64,000 nucleotides of DNA from Hormoscilla sp. GM7CHS1pb. GTDB lineage: Bacteria; Cyanobacteriota; Cyanobacteriia; Cyanobacteriales; Desertifilaceae. Made by a program: the position numbers and the translations under genes. The DNA is taken from assembly GCA_014323675.1 (NCBI GenBank), contig JACONN010000005.1:124001-188000 (forward strand), written 5' to 3'. The notes under the pieces were generated by a model. That model was not told the origin of the DNA, made no database searches, and was given only the letters and a program-made list of their open reading frames with translations. This document shows, one piece after another, positions 36,570-44,974 of this stretch (position 1 is its first letter; every line of letters starts with the position of its first letter).

Positions 36570-37042
36570 ATAAGTAGTCCGAAAATGATACGGTACCACG
36601 CACAAGCGATGGCATATATGGTTGAATGAAGACCGAGACCAGGTAATGAAAAGTACAGGGCCCTCAGTAACGGCCAAATGTTAGTAAAGAGTGTGTCAGG
36701 GTGTTTATAGGTACTTTCTCCCGCACGAACCCTCCGGAGTCCGGCGTTAATTTCGTTCATTGGATGACAACATTAAGGACAAAAGTTCACGAGACAAAGT
36801 AGGAAAGGGCAACCAGACCATAGTCAACCCATGTAAAGGGACAGCTTAGGCAGGAGCCTCCTGCGGTGAAAGTCGCAAGTCCGGTTTTGTAAGGGAGGGT
36901 TTTGTTGCGATTCCTAGCTCGACCCCATCCGAAGCGTAAATTCATCCTTTTATAAGTAAAAAGTCAATTGTTAATTGAGTAAAATTGTCAATTAACAACC
37001 TCCGGACAGGCGAGAGGCCCGTCCGACAAGCAACGCTACCGA

Positions 37043-37372
37043 CTACTTGCTCGATCGCGTAGCGTGCGCGGAGCGCAATCCGTGGTCGGGGCAAGGTGGT
37101 GCTGAGACCGATCGGTCTAGCCAACTGGCTGCTTGTTGGAGTCTAGCAAGAGCTTCTTCGGGTCTATCCTTGAGGAGAAATACCAGGGCTGCGGCGGCTT
37201 GCTCCCGGGCCCTCGCCGGACGGTTAGACTTAAGCTGGTGCCATTTGTCCGGCGTGATGGTCAGCCGCTCAGCCAGGGCTTGGGCGAGTTCAATGGTGCT
37301 CAGTTCCTGACTGGCTTTGGTGCTGGAGTTGATTTGGGGACTTTCCGGAGTTGTTGCGGTCTGGTTGAGCAT
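37043..37372 (-). CDS. DUF6439-like conserved cyanobacterial protein
   Basis: 109 residues. The conserved core (about 28-95) reads ELAQALAERLTITPDKWHQL + KSNRPARAREQAAAALVFLL + KDRPEEALARLQQAASWLD + RSVSAPPCPDHG, helical and TPR-like in appearance. I believe this is the DUF6439 family; its function is unknown. The last 11 residues (LRSAHATRSSK) come from a copy of the GCG-rich dispersed repeat at 37056 and probably replace the original end. The gene stands alone, near the second group II intron. Confidence 0.7.
   Translation of the reverse strand: MLNQTATTPESPQINSSTKASQELSTIELAQALAERLTITPDKWHQLKSNRPARAREQAAAALVFLLKDRPEEALARLQQAASWLDRSVSAPPCPDHGLRSAHATRSSK
37056..37077. repeat. Copy of a GCG-rich 22-bp dispersed repeat
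   Basis: CGCGTAGCGTGCGCGGAGCG then CA, with one difference from the copy at 44164. It encodes the C-terminus of the DUF6439-like protein. Confidence 0.75.
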
Positions 37373-37606
37373 GGTGCCGGGTAAAATTGTTGGTTTAACA
37401 GCCGATGGGATTTGTTTGCTTCTATATTAATATATACTGCGAACCGTTAGGAACTGCACGCTAAACAGGGGATTGCTGAGGGGGGGGGATTTGTTAGCGT
37501 TTCCGACAATAGCGGTCAGGAAGCCCCCCACGCTGCGCGAAAAATCGCAATGACACATTATTATTCATTTTGCGCTCGTCAATGCCTTTCAAAGTATATC
37601 AAGCTC

Positions 37607-37939
37607 ATGCAGTCGTCAGAAGAACCGTCTGGATCGTCGGATTTTAACCAGGAATTTGAACAAGCACTCGCAGATGCAGATCGGGCGCTGTCCGATCTGA
37701 GGGAACGCTACCGCCAAGTGCGCCAGGGCCAAGGGCGACAGGGGGCCGCTCTGCGGCGCTTGGAGGAGTTGCAGCAGGAATTACGGGAGGTCAAACAGCA
37801 GTTAAAGGTTCTGGAAGTGGAGTTGGAAAGTCGTTTGTTTTCCTGGATCCGCCTCCAGGAACCTTTTTGGCAGGCGGTGCGGTTTGGGGGCTTGGGTCTT
37901 GTCCTCGGCTGGATATTACACTGGTGGATCGGACGATGA
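37607..37939 (+). CDS. Coiled-coil protein with C-terminal membrane anchor
   Basis: 110 residues from ATG 37607; the frame is open from 37550 but the extra residues (MTHYYSFCARQCLSKYIKL) look unrelated. The N-terminus is acidic and Ser-rich. Residues about 20-78 form a coiled coil (EQALADADRALSDLRERYRQ, EELQQELREVKQQLKVLEVE). The end, VRFGGLGLVLGWILHWWIGR, is a single membrane helix, so the protein is a tail-anchored type. The family is conserved in cyanobacteria as a hypothetical protein. It lies 18 bp upstream of asnS on the same strand and may be cotranscribed with it. Confidence 0.75.
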   Translation: MQSSEEPSGSSDFNQEFEQALADADRALSDLRERYRQVRQGQGRQGAALRRLEELQQELREVKQQLKVLEVELESRLFSWIRLQEPFWQAVRFGGLGLVLGWILHWWIGR

Positions 37940-37957
37940 ATTGTTGGGAATGGAAAT

Positions 37958-39346
37958 ATGGTAACTCGACGGATTGCGGAAATTTTACGGCAGGGTCAGC
38001 CCTCAGAACCGGTGACGATTAAGGGCTGGGTACGCACGAAGCGCTCATCTAAGGGTTTTGCTTTTATTGAGGTGAATGATGGCTCGTTCTTAGCTAACCT
38101 GCAAGTGGTGCTGAATGCAGATTTGCCTAATTATGAGGATCTGCTCAAGCAGGTGAGTACGGGGGCCTCTGTGGAGGTGAGTGGCACTCTGGTGGAGTCT
38201 CCGGGTAAGGGACAGCGCATTGAGTTGAAGGCCACTGCGGTGACGGTTTTAGGCGTTGCTTCCGAGTCCTATCCTTTGCAGAAGAAGCGCCATTCTTTTG
38301 AGTTTTTGCGCACGATCGGGCATTTGCGATCGCGCACGAATACCTTGGGGGCAGTTTTCCGGGTGCGGAATGCTATTGCTACTGCTGTCCACCAATTCTT
38401 TCAAGAACGGGATTTCCTCTGGGTTCACACCCCCATTATCACTGCTAGTGATTGTGAAGGGGCGGGGGAATTATTTACGATCACTAATTTGAATTTGCAG
38501 GACGTGCCCCTGACAGAGGATCGAGAGGTTGATTACAGTCAGGACTTTTTTGGCAAACCCGCCTATTTGACTGTTAGCGGACAGTTGGAAGCGGAAATTA
38601 TGGCGATGGCCTTCCGGGATGTCTATACTTTTGGTCCGACTTTTCGGGCCGAGAATTCCAACACTTCCCGCCATTTGGCGGAGTTTTGGATGATTGAGCC
38701 AGAAATGGCCTTTTGCGACCTCGATGGGAATATGCAGTTGGCTGAAGATTTTCTCAAGTATATGTTTAAGTATGTGCTGGATCGTTGTCCGGAAGATATG
38801 GAGTTCTTTAATCAGCGGATTGATGATGGGGTGCTGGCCAGGGCTGATAATATTATCAATAATGAATTCGCACGGCTGACTTATACAGAGGCGATCGTCC
38901 TCTTGGAGAAAGCGGACAAGAAGTTTGAGTATCCAGTCCGCTGGGGTGTGGATCTCCAGTCAGAACATGAGCGCTATTTGGCAGAAGACCTGTTCAAAAA
39001 ACCCGCGATCGTCACTGACTACCCGGTAGAGATAAAAGCATTTTACATGCGCTTGAACAATGATGAAAAGACTGTGGGAGCGATGGATGTTTTGGCTCCG
39101 AATATTGGGGAAATAATTGGGGGTGCGCAGCGGGAAGAACGTTTGGAGGTGCTGGAAGGACGGATCGAAGCTCAGGGAATGAGTACGGAAGAGTTATGGT
39201 GGTATCTGGACTTACGTCGCTTTGGAACCGTTCCTCATGCAGGGTTTGGTTCGGGGTTTGAACGCTTGGTGCAGTTGATGACGGGAATGAGTAATATTCG
39301 AGATGTGATTCCTTTCCCCCGTGCGCCTTTGAGTGTGGAATTTTAA
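37958..39346 (+). CDS. asnS: Asparaginyl-tRNA synthetase
   Basis: 462 residues, class II synthetase that charges tRNA-Asn. The N-terminal OB-fold (about 15-100, VTIKGWVRTKRSSKGFAFIE) binds the anticodon. Class II motif 2 is FGPTFRAENSNTSRHLAEFW and motif 3 is GFGSGFERLVQLMTG near the C-terminus. ISASD-type and PHAGFGSG positions are as in bacterial AsnRS. Length is normal (about 463). The ATG at 37958 is preceded by GGAATGGAAAT; the spacing is acceptable. Confidence 0.96.
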   Translation: MVTRRIAEILRQGQPSEPVTIKGWVRTKRSSKGFAFIEVNDGSFLANLQVVLNADLPNYEDLLKQVSTGASVEVSGTLVESPGKGQRIELKATAVTVLGVASESYPLQKKRHSFEFLRTIGHLRSRTNTLGAVFRVRNAIATAVHQFFQERDFLWVHTPIITASDCEGAGELFTITNLNLQDVPLTEDREVDYSQDFFGKPAYLTVSGQLEAEIMAMAFRDVYTFGPTFRAENSNTSRHLAEFWMIEPEMAFCDLDGNMQLAEDFLKYMFKYVLDRCPEDMEFFNQRIDDGVLARADNIINNEFARLTYTEAIVLLEKADKKFEYPVRWGVDLQSEHERYLAEDLFKKPAIVTDYPVEIKAFYMRLNNDEKTVGAMDVLAPNIGEIIGGAQREERLEVLEGRIEAQGMSTEELWWYLDLRRFGTVPHAGFGSGFERLVQLMTGMSNIRDVIPFPRAPLSVEF

Positions 39347-39364
39347 GCATTCACCCACAGGACC

Positions 39365-39475
39365 CCCACCCGTTCCCACGGCGAAGCCTGGGAACGAGGA
39401 GTGGGGCTACTTGAACTTAGCCCCTGCGCAGCGGAGGGGGCCCGGAGCGTGGGCTTAATTAGCAAAGTGGGATGC
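39365..39475. repeat. Relic of a CG-rich hairpin repeat
   Basis: CGTTCCCACGGCGAAGCCTG + GGAACG forms an imperfect hairpin (39374-39400). The following GCCCACGCTCC-type stretch (inverse AGCGTGGGCT near 39446) and AAAGTGGGATGCC near 39465 match parts of the MITE at 26899. It is probably a decayed copy. Confidence 0.55.
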
Positions 39476-39553
39476 CTTTAATGATCTAATGGTGAAGGTA
39501 GCTCCTTTGGTATTGGATATACCCCATCCAGATGATTTGATGCCTTTTATAAT

Positions 39554-39769
39554 TTAATAGTGAGGAGCTAATGTTATGACGCTTATTCGCTCCTGCTGTG
39601 GCGTCCACCTGTGGCTGGCGATCGACTCTAAAGTCTTCTTCAAAGCCACTTTGTCTATTACGGGTTCGGGTTGTCGCCAGTACCGCATCCGCTCGTCCAC
39701 AACTGACGCAATCTGCGCTCTGAGTTCGTCTATTGTTAAGTCAGCTATTAATCGCTCTGGCATTTTCAC
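39554..39769 (-). CDS. Small antitoxin-like protein
   Basis: 71 residues. LIADLTIDELRAQIASVVDE + RM and VALKKTLESIASHRWTPQQE resemble small cyanobacterial proteins that precede PIN- or RelE-type toxins (pattern LTIDELR.LI...VD). The middle part is polar. No toxin gene lies next to it, so it may be an orphan antitoxin. The C-terminus ERISVITLAPHY is unlike the family and may be a replaced end. A start at the internal Met3 is also possible. Confidence 0.5.
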   Translation of the reverse strand: MKMPERLIADLTIDELRAQIASVVDERMRYWRQPEPVIDKVALKKTLESIASHRWTPQQERISVITLAPHY

Positions 39770-40094
39770 GAGCGCCTTGTTTTATCTAAAATCATTGTAA
39801 CATAAATTTTTCCATTTGTTCCCCTCGTTCGGTGTCTCTGACACTGAACGCAATGCTAGAGGCGGATCCTCCCGATCGCCCCAAAGTTTAGATTTTCATC
39901 ACCCGTTCAGAATCTGGGGAAAATATCTCTTGTTTTCCTGCCATCTTTAATAGCATTTTCTCAAAACAATGCGACAATTTATTAACTATTATATTCCCAG
40001 TCGGTTTCAACCGACTTTAGCCGCGTTCCCAGGCTCCGCCTGGGAACGCGGGGCTGTTCGGCGGTCTAACAGCAAAGAGAAAGAATTCCTGGGC
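39770..40094. repeat. Intergenic region with two palindromic repeats
   Basis: AGTCGGTTTCAACCGACT (39999-40016) is a perfect hairpin that also occurs at 20249. CGCGTTCCCAGG CTCCG CCTGGGAACGCG (40022-40050) is a 12-bp perfect stem. No gene is seen here. Either hairpin could terminate transcription on the far side of trpA. Confidence 0.75.
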
Positions 40095-40886
40095 TCATTT
40101 ATTGTTCAGCATCCCATCCTTAAGACTCTGGCAAAAATGCCCGATCGCCTCTAGTCCCTGTTCGTGCAACATTCTGACGATCGCGCTACCAACGATCGCG
40201 GCATCTGCCCCCCATTCTATCACCTGACGAGCATGTTCGGGTTTAGAGATGCCAAAACCCACACCAATAGGTTTATCAGTAACAGAACGCAATTGCCCGA
40301 GTAAATCTTCCACTCGCGTTCCCAACTGCGATCGCATGCCCGTGACCCCCGTCACGCTTACCAGATAGATAAAGCCTTGAGACTGAAGGGCGATCGTTTC
40401 TATTCTATCTTGAGGGCTAGTCGGTGCTACCAACAAAACCACTTCAATACCCCTTTGAGAAGCAGGTTCGAGTACCACCCGGGCCTCTTCCAAAGGCAGA
40501 TCCGGGACCACCAACCCCCGCACCCCAGCAGTAGCAATGCGATCGAGGAAATCTTCTATACCCCGATGCAAAATGGGGTTATAATAAGTGAACAGGATCA
40601 GGGGGGAAGTCAAAGATGGACTCACCCGTGCCACCATATCCAGCACCTGTTCCAACCTAGTTCCCCTGGCCAAAGCCCTAGTAGCCGCCGCCTGGATCAC
40701 CGGTCCATCTGCCAAGGGGTCAGAATAAGGAACTCCCAGCTCAATTATATCCGCACCATTCTTGTCTAAAACCTGCAACGCTTGCGCCGTCGTTTCTAAA
40801 TCCGGGTCTCCAGCAGTTATAAAAGGAATTAGGGCCGGAATATGGCGCGATCGCAGATTATCAAAGCAGTCCGATATCGAAGTCAT
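40095..40886 (-). CDS. trpA: Tryptophan synthase alpha subunit
   Basis: 263 residues, (beta-alpha)8 barrel that splits indole-3-glycerol phosphate into indole and glyceraldehyde 3-phosphate, the last step of tryptophan synthesis with TrpB. Catalytic Glu is in IIELGVPYSDPLADGPVIQ (the family motif E-L-G-x-P-x-S-D-P-x-A-D-G-P) and catalytic Asp in LVVPDLPLEEA. The phosphate-binding glycines in GVGFGISKPEH and GSAIV are present. Its ATG overlaps the stop codon of the DUF3007 gene by one base, so translational coupling is likely. Confidence 0.96.
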   Translation of the reverse strand: MTSISDCFDNLRSRHIPALIPFITAGDPDLETTAQALQVLDKNGADIIELGVPYSDPLADGPVIQAAATRALARGTRLEQVLDMVARVSPSLTSPLILFTYYNPILHRGIEDFLDRIATAGVRGLVVPDLPLEEARVVLEPASQRGIEVVLLVAPTSPQDRIETIALQSQGFIYLVSVTGVTGMRSQLGTRVEDLLGQLRSVTDKPIGVGFGISKPEHARQVIEWGADAAIVGSAIVRMLHEQGLEAIGHFCQSLKDGMLNNK

Positions 40887-41185
40887 TACTTTTCTCGTTC
40901 AAATTCCGCCTGAAATTTTGCTTGTTCTTCGGGCGTGAGAGATTCCCAGCGTTTTTCCAAAACAGCCGTTTCATAATCTTTGAGCTGTTGATTGTAAGTC
41001 ATCTTCTGAGTCAGAACGCGGAACAGGTAAGTCAGCACCCAGAGTACCAACCCACCCACCAGCAACGCCTGACTCCAGATACCCGCCGATACACTGTCCA
41101 GTCCCGCCAGTTGGAAGAGCAAATATACTATCCCCCCAGCCGCCAAAACTGCCAAACCAATGCCAATCACATCAATTCGTCGCAT
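40886..41185 (-). CDS. DUF3007-family membrane protein
   Basis: 99 residues from ATG 41183-41185 (MRRIDVIGIG); an upstream Met (41200) would add five residues. Two membrane helices are visible (VIGIGLAVLAAGGIVYLLF and WSQALLVGGLVLWVLTYLF). The cytoplasmic tail is charged (WESLTPEEQAKFQAEFEREK). The gene sits between ndhL and trpA, an order known from many cyanobacteria. The function of DUF3007 is not known. Linkage to ndhL hints at the thylakoid membrane but does not prove it. Confidence 0.82.
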   Translation of the reverse strand: MRRIDVIGIGLAVLAAGGIVYLLFQLAGLDSVSAGIWSQALLVGGLVLWVLTYLFRVLTQKMTYNQQLKDYETAVLEKRWESLTPEEQAKFQAEFEREK

Positions 41186-41205
41186 TATCTTGGGCTCCAA
41201 ATGCT

Positions 41206-41421
41206 TTATCCTTCTATAGGACGCCGTCTGGGTCTAAAATTCACCAACGGGGCCAACAGCAAAAGTCCCGGGAAGAACAAGAACACCAGGAAGAACATAA
41301 ACCCCCGCTCAATGGAACTGCATGCGTACCACCGGCTCTTCATGTAGAAAAACAGCAGCAACGGAACCACCAGCAGGTAAGCTCCAGCCAGTCCCCCATA
41401 CAACAGTAAAATATTCTCCAT
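41206..41421 (-). CDS. ndhL: NDH-1 subunit L
   Basis: 71 residues with two membrane helices (ILLLYGGLAGAYLLVVPLLL and FMFFLVFLFFPGLLLLAPLV) and the terminal NFRPRRR. YMKSRWYACSSIERGFMFF is the family signature. NdhL is a small cyanobacterial/plastid subunit that helps attach the connecting part of photosynthetic NADPH dehydrogenase-like complex I to the thylakoid membrane. It is the first gene of the ndhL - DUF3007 - trpA cluster. Confidence 0.92.
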   Translation of the reverse strand: MENILLLYGGLAGAYLLVVPLLLFFYMKSRWYACSSIERGFMFFLVFLFFPGLLLLAPLVNFRPRRRPIEG

Positions 41422-41579
41422 ATACCATAAACCTCCTCAAATGGCAATAAAAATCGAGGTCATTGGCGATAGATGCCAGTTGTCTCAATCATTTTACCCC
41501 TTGCTACCCCAAAATTTCCGCACCAGGGTAAGATAGAACGGTGCCGGCAGATAGAGGAAAAATTTTTTTTCAGATCCCC

Positions 41580-41608
41580 TTGCACAGTGTGATAAATGAT
41601 GATAGGAT
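41580..41608 (+). promoter_or_regulatory. Candidate promoter of tRNA-Leu(UAA)
   Basis: TTGCAC (41580-41585), 17 bases, then TAGGAT (41603-41608). The tRNA begins 41 bases further. Good spacing, weak -35. Confidence 0.4.
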
Positions 41609-41649
41609 GAGAAAGTGGTGTAGATAAACCACGAGCGCAGAGATGCCAA

Positions 41650-41973
41650 GGGGGCATGGCGGAATGGTAGACGCTACGGACTTAGGAAACTGAGCCTTGG
41701 TGGAGAAATCGGCCAAGTGGAAGCTCTCAAATTCAGGGAAACCTAAATATGGCAACAGACAAGGCAATCCTGAGCCAAGCCGAAACAGTTGTCTAGGACA
41801 AATGATGACAAAAGCGGAAGGTGCAGAGGCCCGACGGGAGCTACCCTAACGTCAAGTCGAGGGTAAAGGGAGGGTCCAATTCTCAAAGCCGGTGATGGCA
41901 GCAGCGAAAGCTGCGGGAGGATGAAAATCCGTTGACCTTAAAAGTCGTGAGGGTTCAAGTCCCTCTGCCCCCA
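41650..41973 (+). tRNA. tRNA-Leu (anticodon UAA) containing a group I intron
   Basis: Exon 1 is 41650-41683 and exon 2 is 41924-41973, 84 nt after splicing. Acceptor GGGGGCA (41650-41656) pairs with TGCCCCC (41966-41972). After joining, the stem ACGGA/TCCGT encloses CTTAAAA, giving anticodon TAA; the intron lies between T34 and A35. The T arm is GAGGGTTCAAGTCCCTC. CCA is not encoded. It reads UUA codons. The same intron position is known across cyanobacteria and plastids. Confidence 0.96.
41684..41923 (+). ncRNA. Group I intron of tRNA-Leu(UAA)
   Basis: 240 nt. Conserved core blocks: CTCAAATTCAGGGAAACCTA (P/Q region, 41729-41748), CAAGGCAATCCTGAGCCAAG + CC, and AGGTGCAGAGGCCCGACGGG + AGCTACCCTAACGTCAAG (R/S region). 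The intron ends in G (41923), as group I introns do, after a U at the 5' splice site. Self-splicing is known for this family. There is no homing endonuclease gene. Confidence 0.95.
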
Positions 41974-41995
41974 TTCCCATATATCTGATTTTTAA

Positions 41996-42032
41996 TATGG
42001 GAGAGAGTTATGGCCTATAATTCTCTCCCATA
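41996..42032 (+). terminator. Hairpin downstream of tRNA-Leu(UAA)
   Basis: ATGGGAGAGA (41997-42006) and TCTCTCCCAT (42022-42031) pair perfectly over a 15-base loop. There is no clear T run afterwards, so termination efficiency is uncertain. Confidence 0.5.
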
Positions 42033-42103
42033 GCAGTTTTGCTGTCTCCCGATCGACTGGGAACCGGTGACTGGTGTAAGATGTAGAAAGTTTTACAGAT
42101 CCA

Positions 42104-42951
42104 ATGATTAGTAAATATAGCTACTCTCCAACCCTCAAGCGACTGAGAAGCTGGCTAAAAAAATTCATCAATAGCAAAGACTACCAAGAGTTAAAACTAT
42201 TTTGTGCTAAATATGAACAGTCTGGCGATCGGTCGAAAGATTGGAGTCAGCGTTATACAGCTTATCTATTAGCGCCTCAATATGTCGATTTCAACAACTC
42301 AGTAGAACAAAGGAATGCGGTCAGGACGCGATCGCTAGAACTGAAAGAACAGTTCAAATTCGATTTAGCGATGTATACCGCTCGTTCTGAGTCAAGAGAG
42401 GACACCCCCGAAAACCCGACGACTCTGGGGGATGGGGTGCTGCGAGACAATGAAAGCAAATATCTCCAAAGTTGGCAAATATTTATCACGATCGTCACGA
42501 GCAAATATTAACCAAATCTTTACTTTACTGCTAAAAACATGTAATCGCGTCAGAGAATATTTAAAAACAGAAAATAGTCGCTCGCCTTCTCCCTTATTCA
42601 TTATCCTGCTATCTCAAGGAAATCCCCTGAATCTGGTAATTGTAATTCTGAAAATAATTTTAATATGTAAACCAGCTAGAGTTAGAAGCTAAGATAGCGG
42701 AGTTGCTCCATTGTTATCAAGATTATCCGGAATCAGAATGCCAAGGGGTAATAAATTTTATAGAAGTATAATCGCCAATCGCCTTGGCCATTTATGCCGA
42801 TAATGTACAATACAATTTAATCAAAATGAAAAATGCTAATCGAGCCGATCTATCTCTAGCCGATTTAGATAACTATCGAGTATTTTTCCAAAGAAATGAG
42901 GTGATAAAGCCAGAATATTTTCCCGAAAGAATTGAAGAGCAAACCACGTGA
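42104..42951 (+). pseudogene. Decayed hypothetical gene in three frames
   Basis: Frame A (42104-42511) reads MISKYSYSPTLKRLRSWLKK, LFCAKYEQSGDRSKDWSQRY, ALRTRS-like RNAVRTRSLELKEQFKFDLA and TPENPTTLGDGVL. Frame B (about 42515-42680) continues LLLKTCNRVREYLKTENSRS + PSPLFIILLSQGNPLNLVIV. Frame C (42667-42951) gives LELEAKIAELLHCYQDYPES + ECQGVINFIEV, a TAA, then ALAIYADNVQYNLIKMKNAN to TGA 42949-42951. All three look like pieces of one larger cyanobacterial protein that I remember as hypothetical, with an internal deletion. This is genuine decay: shifts, a stop and missing sequence occur together. Function unknown. Confidence 0.65.
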
Positions 42952-43020
42952 TTGCTTAGGTAGACAGCTATGCAAGTAGATTAATGATATAGTGGAAATG
43001 GTGTAATTGTGAAAGAGTAT

Positions 43021-43456
43021 ATGAACAGAATAATGGCGGTGCTGAAAAAAAACCGACTGGAAAAAAATTGTAACCGTCTTGCTAGCGGGAATCATGCTCT
43101 GGGCGATCGCGGCCTGCAACAATGTGGAAGTCGAAAAAAGTTCAGGCCCAGAAGAAGTGATTAGCGTCCCGGAGGTGATTGAAACTACGCAGGATGAGGC
43201 CAAATCAGACCGCTCTCCAGAAGTTTCAGACGTCACGTCCGAGTCCGAAGAAGCAGCATCAGTCAGTGAAGAGTCAGATGTAGCCTCCGAGTCCGAAGAA
43301 AGCGTCCCGGAGGTGATTGAAACTACGCAGGATGAGGCCAAATCAGACCGCTCTCCAGAAGTTTCAGATGTCACGTCCGAGTCCGAAGAAGCAGCATCAG
43401 TCAGTGAAGAGTCAGATGTAGCCTCCGAGTCCGAAGAAGCAGCATCAGAAACCTAA
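43021..43456 (+). CDS. Ser/Glu-rich repeat lipoprotein, frame shifted near the start
   Basis: The natural start is ATG 43021 (MNRIMAVLKKNRLEK). One A too many in the 7-A run at 43061-43067 moves the frame; without it the protein reads IVTVLLAGIMLWAIAACNNV, a lipoprotein signal peptide ending in the lipobox IAAC. The mature part is acidic and consists of two 46-residue repeats starting SVPEVIETTQDEAKSDRSPE. Inside them SESEEAAS and SEESDVAS alternate. An outer-cell or periplasmic anchored, flexible, negatively charged protein is likely. I do not know a family. The stop is TAA 43454-43456. Confidence 0.6.
43163..43438 (+). repeat. Two tandem 138-bp coding repeats
   Basis: 43163-43300 and 43301-43438 differ at about one base (CAGACGTC against CAGATGTC). 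The period is 46 codons, so the reading frame is kept. Recent duplication. Confidence 0.92.
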
Positions 43457-43560
43457 GCAGCGGTTGATGGTTGAGAATAAATGGTTTATGGCCTAGTCAG
43501 ATGTCGCGCATCTAAACTGCATGTTGGGGCTTCCGGTAAAATCGAGGCAACCCACGACTC

Positions 43561-43626
43561 GTGTCCGAGAGCACCCACCCGGTCGTGTCGCTCCCGCGCA
43601 CGACATGGGTGGGTGTCTCTGGACAC
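43561..43626. repeat. Long imperfect palindrome between the lipoprotein and larC
   Basis: GTGTCC GAGA GCACCCACCC ... TGGGTGGGTG TCTCT GGACAC, with an inner TCGTG/CACGA pair. The arms are about 28 bases with small mismatches. It lies between convergent genes and could end transcription from both sides. Confidence 0.7.
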
Positions 43627-43673
43627 GACAGCGTAGCGTCAGCTCTAACGGCAATTTTGGACTAGGCTTAAAA

Positions 43674-44948
43674 TCAACCATCACTGTTCATTTGATACCA
43701 GCATTGCAGCGCCAGTTGGCGAACTTGCCGCCAAGGCAGGTTACTTGCCCTAGCTAACTGGGCGCAATCTTCGTATTCCGGCTGGACATTGCTGATATCA
43801 TTACCAGTCCAGGCAACCTTAACCCGCACTTCACCATAGGGAGTCGGCACCGGTTGTATTTCCCGTCGTAAAATAGAGCGCTGCTGGAGCGATCGGCGGA
43901 TCCCTAAAGTGCTAGTCTCGCGAAAGAGGATAGCTTCACAAGCAGACAACTTTTCCGGAGGAGAAATCACCGTTAGCAGCACCCCCAGTCGGGACTTTTT
44001 CATGACAATAGGCTGGGTAAACACATCTACGGCACCAGCGGCAAATAGGGCATCAAAGACATAAGCGATCGCCTGAGGACTCAAATCATCGATTTGCGTT
44101 TCTAAAACAGAGATCGTTTCTAAATTAGGGCTAGGCAGATCCTCTTTCCCAGGCCCGTCCGTTCGCGTAGCGTGCGCGCAGCGCATTCCAATCCACAGGC
44201 GGAGGATATTAGGAAGAGGCAGTGAGTGGGAACCAGCACCTAGCCCCAGGTTATGGATAGTCATGCCCGGTGGAGTACCAAACCTGGTGGCGAGGGTAGT
44301 GGCGATCGCCGCTCCAGTAGGAGTTACCAGTTCCCGCTCTATGCCATTACTATAAACCGGAACCTGGCCCATTTCCCATAGCTTCAGCACGGCTGGCACG
44401 GGTACCGGCAACTGACCGTGGGCCGCCCGCACCGTGCCACCACCAGTCGGTAGCGCAGAACAATAAAGCTGGTCAATACCCAACCAGTCCAACCCCAAAC
44501 AAGTACCGACAATATCCACGATCGCATCCGTAGCACCTACCTCATGAAAATGCACCCGTTCTGGATCGATTCCATGCACCGCTCCTTCGGCCTGGGCCAA
44601 CTTCCGGAACACTGCCAAACTCCAAGTTTGTGCCTGGGTTGGCAGGCCAGCAGATTCGATCATCTGTTCAATTTCTGGCAAATGGCGTGTAGGAGAATGG
44701 GAATGGAGTTCTTCAGAGTGATGTTCATCATGGGAATGGTCAGATTGATATAGATCCACATAGACTTTAGTTGCCTGCTGGCAATGGCGATGAACAAGTT
44801 CTGCCCTCAGCTGGTATTCATCAGAAATTCCCAGGTGAGAGAGTTTCTCAATCAGGTAATCTAGGGGTACACCCCCATGCACCAGTGCCCCTAAGCACAT
44901 ATCACCAGCAATGCCAGTAGGACATTCCAGATACGCTAACTTGTTCAT
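43674..44948 (-). CDS. larC: LarC, nickel-pincer-cofactor cyclometallase
   Basis: 424 residues. LarC inserts nickel into the pyridinium bis-thiocarboxylate mononucleotide cofactor used by lactate racemase-type enzymes, in a CTP-dependent step. YLECPTGIAGDMCLGALV (N-terminus), the His-rich loop HSHDEHHSEELHSHS, VHFHEVGATDAIVDIVG, LPTGGGTVRAAHGQLPVPVP and VETQIDDLSP-type LETQIDDLSPQAIAYVFD are family signatures. LarB and LarE are not in the window. Residues about 252-264 (RCAHATRTDG) are encoded by an inserted GCG-rich repeat, in the linker between domains. It is divergent from the TsaC-like gene (26-bp gap). Confidence 0.92.
   Translation of the reverse strand: MNKLAYLECPTGIAGDMCLGALVHGGVPLDYLIEKLSHLGISDEYQLRAELVHRHCQQATKVYVDLYQSDHSHDEHHSEELHSHSPTRHLPEIEQMIESAGLPTQAQTWSLAVFRKLAQAEGAVHGIDPERVHFHEVGATDAIVDIVGTCLGLDWLGIDQLYCSALPTGGGTVRAAHGQLPVPVPAVLKLWEMGQVPVYSNGIERELVTPTGAAIATTLATRFGTPPGMTIHNLGLGAGSHSLPLPNILRLWIGMRCAHATRTDGPGKEDLPSPNLETISVLETQIDDLSPQAIAYVFDALFAAGAVDVFTQPIVMKKSRLGVLLTVISPPEKLSACEAILFRETSTLGIRRSLQQRSILRREIQPVPTPYGEVRVKVAWTGNDISNVQPEYEDCAQLARASNLPWRQVRQLALQCWYQMNSDG
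44164..44185. repeat. GCG-rich 22-bp dispersed repeat inside larC
   Basis: CGCGTAGCGTGCGCGCAGCG then CA. The same 22 bases occur inverted in nurA (61561-61582). It adds in-frame codons to a domain linker. Confidence 0.85.
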
Positions 44949-44974
44949 CCTTAATACTCATCAGCAATCTCAAT

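Larger units (their letters stand above)
35884..36928 (+). mobile_element. Group II intron interrupted by an inverted intron fragment
   Basis: Starts GTGCGAAACG (35884) like the intron at 32516, and shares blocks CCAAACCCCACCCTCCGG and TCTCCCGCACGAACCC with it. Domain V is GAGCCTCCTGCGGTGAAAGT... at 36854-36887. The middle part is displaced by a fragment of another intron on the opposite strand (36207-about 36562). It has no RT of its own. The 3' limit is approximate, after CTCGACCCC. Confidence 0.75.

Noticed and set aside
39365..39475. Complete MITE like the one at 26899
   Set aside because: Only the right end and interior parts are recognisable; the left end is missing.
43163..43438. Possible CRISPR or phage repeat
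   Set aside because: Two 138-bp coding repeats in frame with a lipoprotein; no spacers.
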